Shown here piece after piece: positions 7,934 through 15,136 of a DNA stretch of 16,553 bases (position 1 is the stretch's first letter; each line of letters opens with the position of its first letter). Below the pieces are notes generated by a model. That model searched no databases and was not told the origin of the DNA. It saw only the letters and a list, made by a program, of their open reading frames with translations. The position numbers were made by a program, and so were the translations under genes. The stretch is taken from assembly GCA_946885845.1 (NCBI GenBank), contig CAMPHJ010000044.1:1-16553 (forward strand). Reading direction: 5' to 3'. Origin of the DNA: an uncultured Sphingobium sp. GTDB taxonomy: Bacteria; Pseudomonadota; Alphaproteobacteria; Sphingomonadales; Sphingomonadaceae.

Positions 7934-7962
7934 TTGACATTGTGCGATGCGAAACGGATCAT
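7934..7962 (+). promoter_or_regulatory. Candidate promoter of the 62-residue ORF
   Basis: A perfect -35 hexamer TTGACA (7934-7939) is followed after 17 bases by GATCAT (7957-7962), a partial -10 match. The predicted start of transcription would leave a leader of about 20 bases before the ATG at 7989. Confidence 0.4.
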
Positions 7963-7988
7963 GCCTGGCCAATGAATAGAGGTAGCAT

Positions 7989-8177
7989 ATGTCTCTCAAG
8001 ACCAGAGCCAGGGAGAAGGTCGAGCGGGCGGGGATCTCCAACTATTCTTTTGACCATGACGTGCTGGTGATGTGCGGCACGCGCTATACCCTCGCTCCGT
8101 GCCAGTGTGGAGAACCGGACTGCGACGGCGTTCGCCTGGAACGAAGCGCCGGGTTGTCGAACCCTGTGTTTCAATAA
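7989..8177 (+). CDS. Small Cys-containing hypothetical protein (62 residues)
   Basis: I do not recognise this protein. It has 62 residues, a basic N-terminus (MSLKTRAREKVERAG) and a compact Cys cluster: C29, then C38, C40 and C45 in APCQCGEPDCDGVRLER. The PCxCGxxxC spacing suggests a small metal-binding or redox-sensitive knuckle, but this is inference. There is no signal peptide or membrane segment. The gene is probably real: AGAGG lies six bases before the ATG, a TTGACA-containing promoter candidate precedes it, and the translation is compact with ordinary composition. It is divergent from hslV and convergent with the entericidin gene. Function cannot be assigned. Confidence 0.7.
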   Translation: MSLKTRAREKVERAGISNYSFDHDVLVMCGTRYTLAPCQCGEPDCDGVRLERSAGLSNPVFQ

Positions 8178-8207
8178 CATGATGAGCAGGGCGGGCTGAG
8201 CCGCGCC

Positions 8208-8336
8208 TTAATGCATCGCGTCCTTACCCGCCCGCCCGACCGATTCGATGTCGCGACCGGCGCCCTGCACCATGTTGCAGGCGGTGACTGAGGATAGGAT
8301 CAACCCTGCGAGCAGCAGGGCAATGGTCTGACGCAT
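8208..8336 (-). CDS. Entericidin A/B-family small lipoprotein
   Basis: This is a 42-residue ORF on the minus strand. The N-terminus MRQTIALLLAGLILSSVTAC is a lipoprotein signal with the lipidated Cys at position 20. The mature part, NMVQGAGRDIESVGRAGKDA, carries the NxxxGxGxDIxxxGxA pattern of the entericidin (EcnA/B) family. Such peptides are exported, lipid-modified and membrane-anchored. In E. coli, EcnA and EcnB were described as an antidote/toxin pair linked to stationary-phase lysis, but most single homologues have no proven role. An AGGAG site (complement of 8346-8350) lies nine bases upstream of the ATG. Only one copy is present, so there is no local antidote partner. Confidence 0.85.
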   Translation of the reverse strand: MRQTIALLLAGLILSSVTACNMVQGAGRDIESVGRAGKDAMH

Positions 8337-8363
8337 GGGTGAAAGCTCCTGTGGGACGCGCCT

Positions 8364-8392
8364 TCTATAGACAGTGCATAAATGACGAGCAA
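8364..8392 (-). promoter_or_regulatory. Candidate promoter of the entericidin gene
   Basis: On the minus strand TTGCTC (8392-8387) and TATAGA (8369-8364) are spaced 17 bases, about 28 bases upstream of the start codon. This is a moderate sigma-70-like match by eye; stationary-phase control, known for enterobacterial ecnB, cannot be judged here. Confidence 0.4.
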
Positions 8393-8423
8393 AGCCATTT
8401 TTGCCAGCGGTCCCGGTCGAACT

Positions 8424-8464
8424 TTGACAGAAACAGAGCTGGGCTTGACAGGAACAAAGCCGGG
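8424..8464 (+). repeat. Tandem imperfect 20-bp direct repeat upstream of tRNA-Val
   Basis: Two copies of TTGACAGAAACAGAGCTGGG lie 21 bases apart (8424-8443 and 8445-8464). The second differs at three positions and reads TTGACAGGAACAAAGCCGGG. Each begins with a perfect -35 hexamer TTGACA. The second copy is placed to drive the tRNA gene 28 bases later, although the -10 region (8468-8473, CAATGG) is poor. A period of two helical turns could mean tandem binding sites. Confidence 0.55.
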
Positions 8465-8491
8465 TGCCAATGGCCGCATCCTCCTTTCAGG

Positions 8492-8566
8492 GGGCGCGTA
8501 GCTCAGCGGTAGAGCACACCCTTCACACGGGTGGGGTCACAGGTTCAATCCCTGTCGCGCCCACCA
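8492..8566 (+). tRNA. tRNA-Val (anticodon CAC)
   Basis: A full cloverleaf can be drawn. The acceptor stem is GGGCGCG (8492-8498) with CGCGCCC (8556-8562). The D stem is GCTC/GAGC (8501-8504, 8512-8515). The anticodon stem CACCC/GGGTG (8517-8521, 8529-8533) encloses loop TTCACAC, with anticodon CAC at 8524-8526. The T stem is ACAGG/CCTGT (8539-8543, 8551-8555) with loop TTCAATC. Discriminator A8563 is followed by an encoded CCA. It reads the GUG valine codon. Confidence 0.96.
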
Positions 8567-8600
8567 TGGCATCACCGCCATGGCAGGAAATATAATTTCC
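8564..8600 (+). terminator. Two adjacent hairpins at the 3' end of tRNA-Val
   Basis: CCATGGC (8564-8570) and GCCATGG (8577-8583) form a 7-bp stem whose 5' arm starts with the encoded CCA of the tRNA. GGAAAT (8586-8591) and ATTTCC (8595-8600) form a second 6-bp stem with a 3-nt loop. Either may end the tRNA transcript, but neither has a good T-run. The second loop also contains TATAAT (8591-8596), which could be a -10 element for the peptidase gene; no convincing -35 accompanies it. Confidence 0.4.
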
Positions 8601-8687
8601 CCGCATTGATCTTTTCATCCCCGCCGCGTTAATCCTTCACGTCTGGATTTCAGGCTGCCGTCGTGCGGCCAAGGCGAAAGGATGACG

Positions 8688-10916
8688 ATGTCCGCGACTA
8701 TAAAGAGCGGCGTTGCGGTGGGGGCGGTGCTGGCGCTGACCCCGATGGCGGCGCATGCGGATGAAGCGCTGACTTTGGAGCGCGTCTTTGCCAGCCCTGA
8801 CCTGTCCGGCCCTCAACCCCGCGCGCTGAAGATATCGCCCGATGGCAGCCTTATCACCCTGCTAAAGCCCCGTGTGGATGACAAGGAGCGGCTCGACCTC
8901 TGGGCAATCGACAGCAGGACAGGCGCGGAACGGATGCTCGTCGACTCCAGGAAGACGGGCAGTGGAGCCGATCTGTCGGAAGCGGAAAAGATGCAGCGCG
9001 AACGCGACCGTTCCGTCGCGGGCAGCACCGGGATCGTCAGTTACGATTGGTCGCCGGACGGAAAGTCGATCCTGGTTCCGGTGGATGGAGACCTTTACCT
9101 TGCCGGGCTGGAGGGCAATGTCACCCGCCTCACCCATACGTCCGACGGGGAACTGAACGGCGTTGTCAGCCCCAAGGGCGGCTTTGTGTCGTTCGTGCGC
9201 GGCGGCAACCTGTTCGTCCAGCCAGTCGGCGGACAGGAACGGCAGTTGACGCAAGGCGCCAGCGACACGGTCAGCTGGGGTTTGGCAGAGTTTGTCGCGC
9301 AGGAGGAAATGGATCGCCGCACCGGCTATTGGTGGTCCCCCGACGACCGGATGATCGCCGTGGCCCGCGTCGATGAAAGCCCGGTCGGCATCGTCACCCG
9401 CACCGCCATCGGCGGCGAAGGGACGAGAGTCTATCAGCAACGCTATCCCGCTGCCGGTTCGCCTAACGCATTGGTCGAGCTGCATGTGATGAGGCCTGAT
9501 GGGTCCGGCCAGGTAAAGGTCGACCTGGGCAAGGATGCCGACATATACCTCGCCCGCGTGAACTGGTCGAAGGATGGCAGGACGCTCTATGTCCAGCGGC
9601 AGAGCCGGGATCAAAAGACGCTGGACCTGCTGGCGGTCGATCCCCAGACGGGCAAGGCCAGAACAGTGCTGACGGAAAAGGCGAAGAGCTGGATCAACCT
9701 GTCCAACAATTTCCACAGCCTTGGCGACGGCAGCTTTATCTGGTGGTCGGAAAAGAGCGGCCATGGCCATCTCTATCATGTCCAGGGGCAGCGATGGACC
9801 GCGCTTACCAGTGGCGAATGGGAAGTCCGCGATCTGGTCGGCGTGGATGAGGATCGGGGCATCGCCTATTTCACGGGCAACCGGGAAACGCCACTGGAGC
9901 AACAGCTCTATGCCGCGCCCCTCAATGGCCGTGGTCCCGTTCGCCAGCTCACCAGCAATGGCTGGTGGAACGACGCGGTGATGGACGGGGCGGCGACGCG
10001 CCTCGTGGTGGCTCGCAGCAACAGTGACCGGCCAAGGCAGCTTTACCTTGCCGACATGGATGGAAAGCGGCTTCGCTGGCTGTCCGAAAATGCGGTCACG
10101 GGCGATCACCCCTATGCACCCTACGTCGCCAGCCATGTCGCCACGCGCTTCGGCACGGTGAAGGCGGCGGACGGATCGACGCTGTACACCCGCATCATGA
10201 CGCCGCCACTTGAGCCGGGGAAGCGCTATCCCGTGTTCATGATCCATTATGGCGGGCCCGGCGCGGGACGGGTCGTCACCAATCAGTGGAGCTCGCCCGT
10301 CTATCAATATCTGGTCGATCGCGGCTGGATCGTCTTCGCCATCGACAATCGCGGCACGCCCGATCGCGGCAAGGCTTTCGAAGATCATCTGTATCGCGCC
10401 ATGGGCACTGTCGAGGTCGAGGATCAGTTGAAGGGCGTGGAGTGGCTGAAATCACAGCCCTATGTCGATCCTGCGCGGATCGCGACCTATGGCTGGTCCT
10501 ATGGCGGTTATCTGTCGCTCAAACTGCTGGAAAAGGCGCCGGGCGTGTTTTCCGCAGCCGTGGCCGGCGCGCCAGTCACTCGGTGGGAGCTATATGATAC
10601 CCATTATACCGAACGCTATCTGGGCATGCCGCAGGACAAGCCCAGTGCTTATCCGGCATCGGGCGCGGTGGACGAGGCGGTGAAGATCAAGGATCCGTTG
10701 CTGGTCATCCACGGCATGTCGGATGACAATGTCGTGTTCGACAATGCGACCGCGTTGATCGCCAGGATGCAGTCCGCTGCGGTTCCGTTCGAAATGATGG
10801 TCTATCCCGGACAAACCCATCGCGTGGGCGGGCCGGGCATCAGCGTTCATCTATGGCGCACGATTGAGGATTTCCTGGCCCGGCATGGGGCGGCGGAGCA
10901 AGCGCCGGTCCAATAG
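8688..10916 (+). CDS. Secreted dipeptidyl-peptidase IV-like serine peptidase (family S9B)
   Basis: From the ATG at 8688 the protein has 742 residues. A Sec signal peptide spans about 1-24 (cleavage at AHA-DE), so it should act in the periplasm. A beta-propeller (about 45-480) contains the double-Glu motif LAEFVAQEEM (E206, E207), which in DPP IV anchors the free N-terminus of the substrate. The C-terminal alpha/beta hydrolase domain has the triad S604 (GWSYGGY), D679 (HGMSDDNV) and H711 (GQTHRVGG). This predicts removal of X-Pro or similar dipeptides from peptide N-termini. The ATG at 8682 is less likely because AAAGGA directly abuts it, while it sits six bases before 8688. The gene stands alone between tRNA-Val and asd. 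It may feed amino-acid uptake; substrate preference is inferred. Confidence 0.93.
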   Translation: MSATIKSGVAVGAVLALTPMAAHADEALTLERVFASPDLSGPQPRALKISPDGSLITLLKPRVDDKERLDLWAIDSRTGAERMLVDSRKTGSGADLSEAEKMQRERDRSVAGSTGIVSYDWSPDGKSILVPVDGDLYLAGLEGNVTRLTHTSDGELNGVVSPKGGFVSFVRGGNLFVQPVGGQERQLTQGASDTVSWGLAEFVAQEEMDRRTGYWWSPDDRMIAVARVDESPVGIVTRTAIGGEGTRVYQQRYPAAGSPNALVELHVMRPDGSGQVKVDLGKDADIYLARVNWSKDGRTLYVQRQSRDQKTLDLLAVDPQTGKARTVLTEKAKSWINLSNNFHSLGDGSFIWWSEKSGHGHLYHVQGQRWTALTSGEWEVRDLVGVDEDRGIAYFTGNRETPLEQQLYAAPLNGRGPVRQLTSNGWWNDAVMDGAATRLVVARSNSDRPRQLYLADMDGKRLRWLSENAVTGDHPYAPYVASHVATRFGTVKAADGSTLYTRIMTPPLEPGKRYPVFMIHYGGPGAGRVVTNQWSSPVYQYLVDRGWIVFAIDNRGTPDRGKAFEDHLYRAMGTVEVEDQLKGVEWLKSQPYVDPARIATYGWSYGGYLSLKLLEKAPGVFSAAVAGAPVTRWELYDTHYTERYLGMPQDKPSAYPASGAVDEAVKIKDPLLVIHGMSDDNVVFDNATALIARMQSAAVPFEMMVYPGQTHRVGGPGISVHLWRTIEDFLARHGAAEQAPVQ

Positions 10917-10936
10917 TTTGAATGCGCAAAAGTGCC

Positions 10937-10954
10937 GCTTTGTCGGGACAAAGC
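10937..10954. promoter_or_regulatory. 18-bp palindrome upstream of asd
   Basis: GCTTTGTC (10937-10944), GG, GACAAAGC (10947-10954) is a perfect 8-2-8 inverted repeat. A 2-nt spacer is too short for a normal RNA loop, which favours a protein-binding site. It lies 20 bases after the peptidase stop and 78 bases before the asd start, just upstream of a possible -35 (TGGACA, 10965-10970) and -10 (TATGGC, 10987-10992). The regulator is unknown; a short terminator for the peptidase gene is the alternative. Confidence 0.5.
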
Positions 10955-11032
10955 CGCTTCATGCTGGACAATTTCGGCTGCATCGCTATGGCGCGCCCTT
11001 GCGCAATTTTGCATGGAGTGGAGTCTTTAGTC

Positions 11033-12058
11033 ATGGGTTACAAGGTCGTCGTCGTTGGTGCCACGGGCAATGTGGGCCGCGAAATGCTGACCATTCTCGC
11101 CGAGCGCGAGTTCCCGATTGACGAGATCGCGGCGGTTGCATCGCCCCGGTCGCACGGCACCGAAATCGATTTCGGTGACAGCGGCAAGACGCTCAAATGC
11201 AAGAATATCGAACATTTCGACTTCACCGGTTGGGACATCGCATTGTTCGCCGCTGGCTCTGGCCCGACGGCTGAATATGCGCCCAAGGCGGCTGCGGCTG
11301 GCTGTGTCGTGATCGACAACAGCTCGCTCTATCGCATGGACCCGGACGTGCCGCTGATCGTGCCGGAAGTGAACCCCGACGCGATCGACGGCTATAAGAA
11401 GAAGAATATCATCGCCAACCCCAACTGCTCGACCGCGCAGATGGTCGTGGCCCTCAAGCCCCTGCACGACGCCGCGAAGATCAAGCGTGTCGTCGTCGCG
11501 ACATATCAATCGGTGTCGGGCGCGGGCAAGGAAGGCATGGATGAGCTGTTCGAGCAATCGCGCAACATCTTCGTCGGCGATCCGGCCGTGGCCAAGAAGT
11601 TCACCAAGCAGATCGCCTTCAACGTGATCCCGCACATCGATGTCTTCCTGGACGATGGTTCGACTAAGGAAGAATGGAAGATGGTCGCGGAAACCAAGAA
11701 GATTCTCGATCCCAAGATCAAGCTGACCGCAACCTGCGTTCGCGTGCCGGTCTTTGTCGGCCATTCCGAAGCGCTGAACATCGAGTTCGAGAACGAGATT
11801 TCGGCCAAGGAAGCACAGGACATCCTTCGCGAAGCGCCGGGCGTGATGCTCGTCGACAAGCGTGAGGACGGTGGCTACGTCACGCCGGTCGAATGCGTCG
11901 GGGATTACGCCACCTTCATCAGCCGCGTGCGTGAAGATTCAACGGTCGACAACGGCCTGTCGCTTTGGTGCGTCAGCGACAACCTGCGCAAGGGCGCGGC
12001 GCTCAACGCGGTGCAGATCGCAGAGCTGCTGGGCCGCCGTCACCTCAAGAAGGGCTAA
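11033..12058 (+). CDS. asd: Aspartate-semialdehyde dehydrogenase
   Basis: This 341-residue NADP-dependent enzyme reduces beta-aspartyl phosphate to aspartate semialdehyde, the branch point to lysine/diaminopimelate, threonine and methionine. The Rossmann motif VVVGATGNVGREML starts at residue 6. The nucleophile is C132 in ANPNCSTAQ. The substrate loop SVSGAGKEGMDEL and the catalytic His region VPVFVGHSEALNIEFE follow. The start at 11033 is chosen over longer in-frame starts because homology begins at MGYKVVVVG and a GGAG site lies nine bases upstream (11020-11023). Nine bases after the stop begins a membrane-protein gene, so asd probably heads a three-gene transcript. A palindrome lies upstream. 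Confidence 0.96.
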   Translation: MGYKVVVVGATGNVGREMLTILAEREFPIDEIAAVASPRSHGTEIDFGDSGKTLKCKNIEHFDFTGWDIALFAAGSGPTAEYAPKAAAAGCVVIDNSSLYRMDPDVPLIVPEVNPDAIDGYKKKNIIANPNCSTAQMVVALKPLHDAAKIKRVVVATYQSVSGAGKEGMDELFEQSRNIFVGDPAVAKKFTKQIAFNVIPHIDVFLDDGSTKEEWKMVAETKKILDPKIKLTATCVRVPVFVGHSEALNIEFENEISAKEAQDILREAPGVMLVDKREDGGYVTPVECVGDYATFISRVREDSTVDNGLSLWCVSDNLRKGAALNAVQIAELLGRRHLKKG

Positions 12059-12067
12059 GTCCTTTCG

Positions 12068-12763
12068 ATGATCTCCGGCGCTGTCGCTGTCTGGAAATCG
12101 GTTCCAGTCGCGCAGCGCCGGATGATCCTGTTGCTGGTCGTCGCCATTGGCGCGGCGAACATCGACCAGCCATTCCCGGAACTGGCCCCGTTGCAGCATG
12201 GACCGACATTCGTCCTGGCGCTCGTCGCGCCGCGGCTGCTCCGTCGCTGGCCGCTGTCCAACGGTGCGGTCGCCTATATATTGCTGTTCCTGCTGCTGCA
12301 CACATTGGGTGGGCGCTACATCTATTCCTACGTGCCTTACGACGATTGGGCGCGCGCTATCAGCGGGCATGATATTTCCACCAGTCTGGGCTGGCAGCGC
12401 AACGGCTATGACCGGTTCGTCCATTTCGCCTTTGGACTTTTGCTGACGGCCCCGTTCGCGCAGATCGTGCGCCGCTATGGGGGCGTGCGCCCTCGCTGGA
12501 GCCTGTGCTTCGCCTTCATGGCCGTGGGTTTCATCGGCGCGCTTTACGAAATATTCGAATGGCTGCTGACCCTGCTCGCCGCCGGAGAAACCGCCGACTG
12601 GTATAATGGCCAGCAAGGCGACGTCTGGGACCCGCAGAAGGACCTGGCAGCAGCACAGATTGGCGCGGCGATTGCCTTGTTCTTACCGGGTGCGTCCGGG
12701 CCTCGACAAGCCGGGGGCGAACCCATATCGGACGCGGACCAACCAAGGGACCCCAGCCTATGA
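12068..12763 (+). CDS. DUF2238/YjdF-family inner-membrane protein
   Basis: This 231-residue polytopic protein has about six hydrophobic segments (near 19-37, 46-60, 67-83, 115-132, 143-166 and 190-206). Family signatures I recognise are LQHGPT (42-47), YDRFVHFAFGLLL (113-125), YEIFEW (158-163) and QQGDVWDPQKDLAAAQIGA (about 181-199), which match the YjdF/DUF2238 group. The biochemical role of that family is not established to my knowledge. The C-terminal tail after about residue 210 is polar and unconserved-looking. The start lies nine bases after asd, and the stop overlaps the next ATG in an ATGA, so translation of the three genes is probably coupled. Confidence 0.85.
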   Translation: MISGAVAVWKSVPVAQRRMILLLVVAIGAANIDQPFPELAPLQHGPTFVLALVAPRLLRRWPLSNGAVAYILLFLLLHTLGGRYIYSYVPYDDWARAISGHDISTSLGWQRNGYDRFVHFAFGLLLTAPFAQIVRRYGGVRPRWSLCFAFMAVGFIGALYEIFEWLLTLLAAGETADWYNGQQGDVWDPQKDLAAAQIGAAIALFLPGASGPRQAGGEPISDADQPRDPSL

Positions 12764-13521
12764 CCGACCTCCAATTTGAAAAGCATGAGATTGAAGGACT
12801 GGGGGGGCTGCCCATAGCCGTGCATATCGCGGGTGAGGGGCGGGACCTGGTGCTGATCCATGGTTATTTTTCCAACGCCGCCACCAACTGGGTGCGTTAC
12901 GGACATGCGGCGAAGCTGGTCGAAGCGGGGTTCCGCCTGATCCTGCCGGACCTTCGCGGACATGGCGAAAGTGGGAAACCTCATGACGCCGCTGCCTATC
13001 CGCCGGACGCACTGACGGATGACGGACTGGCACTGATCGATCAACTTAGCCTCAAGGATTATGACCTGGGCGGATATTCATTGGGCGCGCGCACGACGGT
13101 ACGCATGCTCGCCCGTGGCGCAACGCCACGCCGCGTGATCCTGGCGGGCATGGGATTGCGCGGGCTGGTCCACACGCTGGACAAGGGCGGCTATTATCGC
13201 AACGTCCTGACCAATTTGGGGAGTTTCGAACGCGGCACGTCGGAATGGATGACGGAAGCCTTCCTGAAAACGACCAAGGGTGATCCCGTCGCCATGCTCC
13301 ATATCCTGAACACCTTTGTGGATACGCCAGCTAAGACCATCGGCAGCTTTGGTCAGCCGACGGCCATTATCTGCGGCGCTGACGATCAGGACAATGGCGT
13401 CGCGCAGGAACTGGCCGACATTTTGCCAAACGGTCAGTATGTCGAAATTCCCGGCAACCACATGAACGCCGTCACTCGCAAGGAGTTGGGGCAGGCGATG
13501 GTGGACTTCCTCACCAATTGA
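12760..13521 (+). CDS. Alpha/beta-fold hydrolase
   Basis: This 253-residue soluble hydrolase has oxyanion motif HGYFSN (34-39), LPDLRGHGES (62-71), nucleophile elbow GGYSLGA with S107, an acid in ICGADDQDNG and the catalytic His in IPGNHMNAV. It belongs to the broad esterase/haloperoxidase-like family; the substrate cannot be predicted. The ATG overlaps the upstream stop by four bases (ATGA), with AGGGA ten bases before. The stop lies only seven bases from the stop of the convergent amn gene, leaving no room for a separate terminator. The pairing with asd and a YjdF-like protein gives no clear pathway hint. Confidence 0.88.
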   Translation: MTDLQFEKHEIEGLGGLPIAVHIAGEGRDLVLIHGYFSNAATNWVRYGHAAKLVEAGFRLILPDLRGHGESGKPHDAAAYPPDALTDDGLALIDQLSLKDYDLGGYSLGARTTVRMLARGATPRRVILAGMGLRGLVHTLDKGGYYRNVLTNLGSFERGTSEWMTEAFLKTTKGDPVAMLHILNTFVDTPAKTIGSFGQPTAIICGADDQDNGVAQELADILPNGQYVEIPGNHMNAVTRKELGQAMVDFLTN

Positions 13522-13528
13522 GAGGGGC

Positions 13529-14983
13529 TTAACGGAAGGGCGGCTCGTTGAACGCGCGCAATTTGCGGCTATGCAGCTTCGGCCCTTCCTGCCGCAGCAG
13601 TTCGCACGTCATCAATCCGACGCGCAGATGCCCGGCGATCGCCTCCTCATAAAAGCGGTTTGCCTGTCCCGGCAGTTTCAGCTCGCCATGGATCGGCTTG
13701 TCCGACACGCACAGCAGCGTTCCATAAGGCACGCGGAACCGGTAGCCCTGCGCCGCGATGGTGGCCGATTCCATGTCGATCCCGACGGCGCGCGACAGGC
13801 TGAAACGCAGGGCTGAGCTGGAATAACGCAGTTCCCAATTGCGGTCGTCGGTGGTGACGACGGTTCCGGTGCGTAAACGCCGCTTGAAATCCTCCTCACC
13901 GCTTCCCCCCAGTACAGCCTGTGCCGCTTTGGCAAAGGCAACCTGGACTTCCGCAATGGCGGGCACTGGAATTTCGGGTGGCAGCATCGCGTCCAGCACC
14001 TTGTCATCGCGCAGATAGGCGTGGGCAAGGACATAGTCACCAATTCGCTGGCTGGGCCTCAGGCCACCGCAATGCCCGATCATCAGCCATGCTTCGGGGC
14101 GCAACACGGCCAGATGGTCGCAGATCGTCTTTGCATTGGCGGGACCGACGCCGATGTTGACCAGCGTGATGCCGTTACGGTTGGGCGCGATCAGGTGATA
14201 GGCCGGCATCTGATGCTTGCGCCAGGCGCTGTCGGCGATCATGCGCGCCGGGTCGGCTGTTTCCCGCGTGACATAGACGCCCCCGGCGCCAGAAAGGGCT
14301 GTGTAGGGGCTGTCGTCCCGCTGCAATTGCTCGCAGGCCCAATGCACGAATTCGTCGACATAGCGATGATAGTTGGTGAACAGGATGTAGCGCTGAACAT
14401 CCTCCGCAGGCGTGCCGGTATAATGTTTGAGCCGCGCCAGGGAAAAATCGGTGCGCAGACCATCGAACAGGGCGAGCGGTCGCTGGCCATCCGCGTCGGG
14501 CATGAACAGCCCATCGGCGATCTCGTCGCCAATCTCCGCCAGTTCGGTCGCCGGAAAATGGCGCGCGAGTTCCGTGGGCGGTATCCCGTCCAGCGCGGTA
14601 ATGTCCAACCCGTCGAGAACATAGGGGAAGGGGATAAGCTGGTCGCTGATCGCCGTTTCGATCTCCACACCATAATCGCGGACCAGCAGGTCAAGCTGTT
14701 CGGCCAGATAGTCGGCGAACATGGCAGGGCGCGTGACCGTGGTCACATAACGGCCCGGCTTTGAAAGACGGGCAAAGGACCGACCGGGCGGCGGCGCATC
14801 CGTTTCGGCCTTATGCGTGATGCGCAGTTCGGGATAGCAGAACCGACCGTCCTGCCGGGCTTCTGCCGGGGGCAGGCTGCCATGCTGGGCGTAGGCCTGC
14901 ATCGCGTCGCGCAGATTTCCGATGGACGCCTGATATATCTGCTCAAGTTGCGCGACCACCGCGCTGCCGATGCTTTTCGTCAT
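13529..14983 (-). CDS. amn: AMP nucleosidase
   Basis: This 484-residue enzyme hydrolyses AMP to adenine and ribose 5-phosphate, adjusting adenylate pools and feeding purine salvage. The length equals that of the E. coli enzyme as I recall it. The N-terminal regulatory domain (about 10-170) is followed by a nucleoside-phosphorylase-like catalytic domain (about 270-460) with VNIGVGPANAKTICDHLA (275-292), GHCGG (303-307), GIDMESATIA (401-410) and CVSDKP (425-430). D428 and E405 are in the positions expected for base and ribose contacts in this superfamily. The start is ATG at 14983, with AAGG close upstream. It is convergent with the alpha/beta hydrolase and divergent from the YqgE-family gene. 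Confidence 0.95.
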   Translation of the reverse strand: MTKSIGSAVVAQLEQIYQASIGNLRDAMQAYAQHGSLPPAEARQDGRFCYPELRITHKAETDAPPPGRSFARLSKPGRYVTTVTRPAMFADYLAEQLDLLVRDYGVEIETAISDQLIPFPYVLDGLDITALDGIPPTELARHFPATELAEIGDEIADGLFMPDADGQRPLALFDGLRTDFSLARLKHYTGTPAEDVQRYILFTNYHRYVDEFVHWACEQLQRDDSPYTALSGAGGVYVTRETADPARMIADSAWRKHQMPAYHLIAPNRNGITLVNIGVGPANAKTICDHLAVLRPEAWLMIGHCGGLRPSQRIGDYVLAHAYLRDDKVLDAMLPPEIPVPAIAEVQVAFAKAAQAVLGGSGEEDFKRRLRTGTVVTTDDRNWELRYSSSALRFSLSRAVGIDMESATIAAQGYRFRVPYGTLLCVSDKPIHGELKLPGQANRFYEEAIAGHLRVGLMTCELLRQEGPKLHSRKLRAFNEPPFR

Positions 14984-15136
14984 CGATCCTTGCTACCGTA
15001 GATAGATGAAGGAAGAAAGACGCCCGCCTCTGTTCTGGCGCGATCTTCCTGTCGAAATAGGCGGAACGTGCCGCTCTGCCTCATCCCGGCGACAACCTGC
15101 CATTGGCAACGGCGCGAAGGGGCGTATATTCATGTC

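Noticed and set aside
8591..8596. Perfect TATAAT as a promoter for the S9 peptidase gene
   Set aside because: It lies inside a small hairpin and the -35 region 17 bases upstream is poor, so it is not listed as a separate promoter.
8862..10388. Long minus-strand open frame opposite the S9 peptidase (508 codons)
   Set aside because: It is an antisense shadow in GC-rich DNA; the plus strand holds a full signal peptide, propeller and catalytic triad.
10922..11032. N-terminal 37-residue extension of aspartate-semialdehyde dehydrogenase
   Set aside because: The Rossmann motif begins right after the ATG at 11033, which has a proper GGAG site; the extension covers the promoter region and palindrome.
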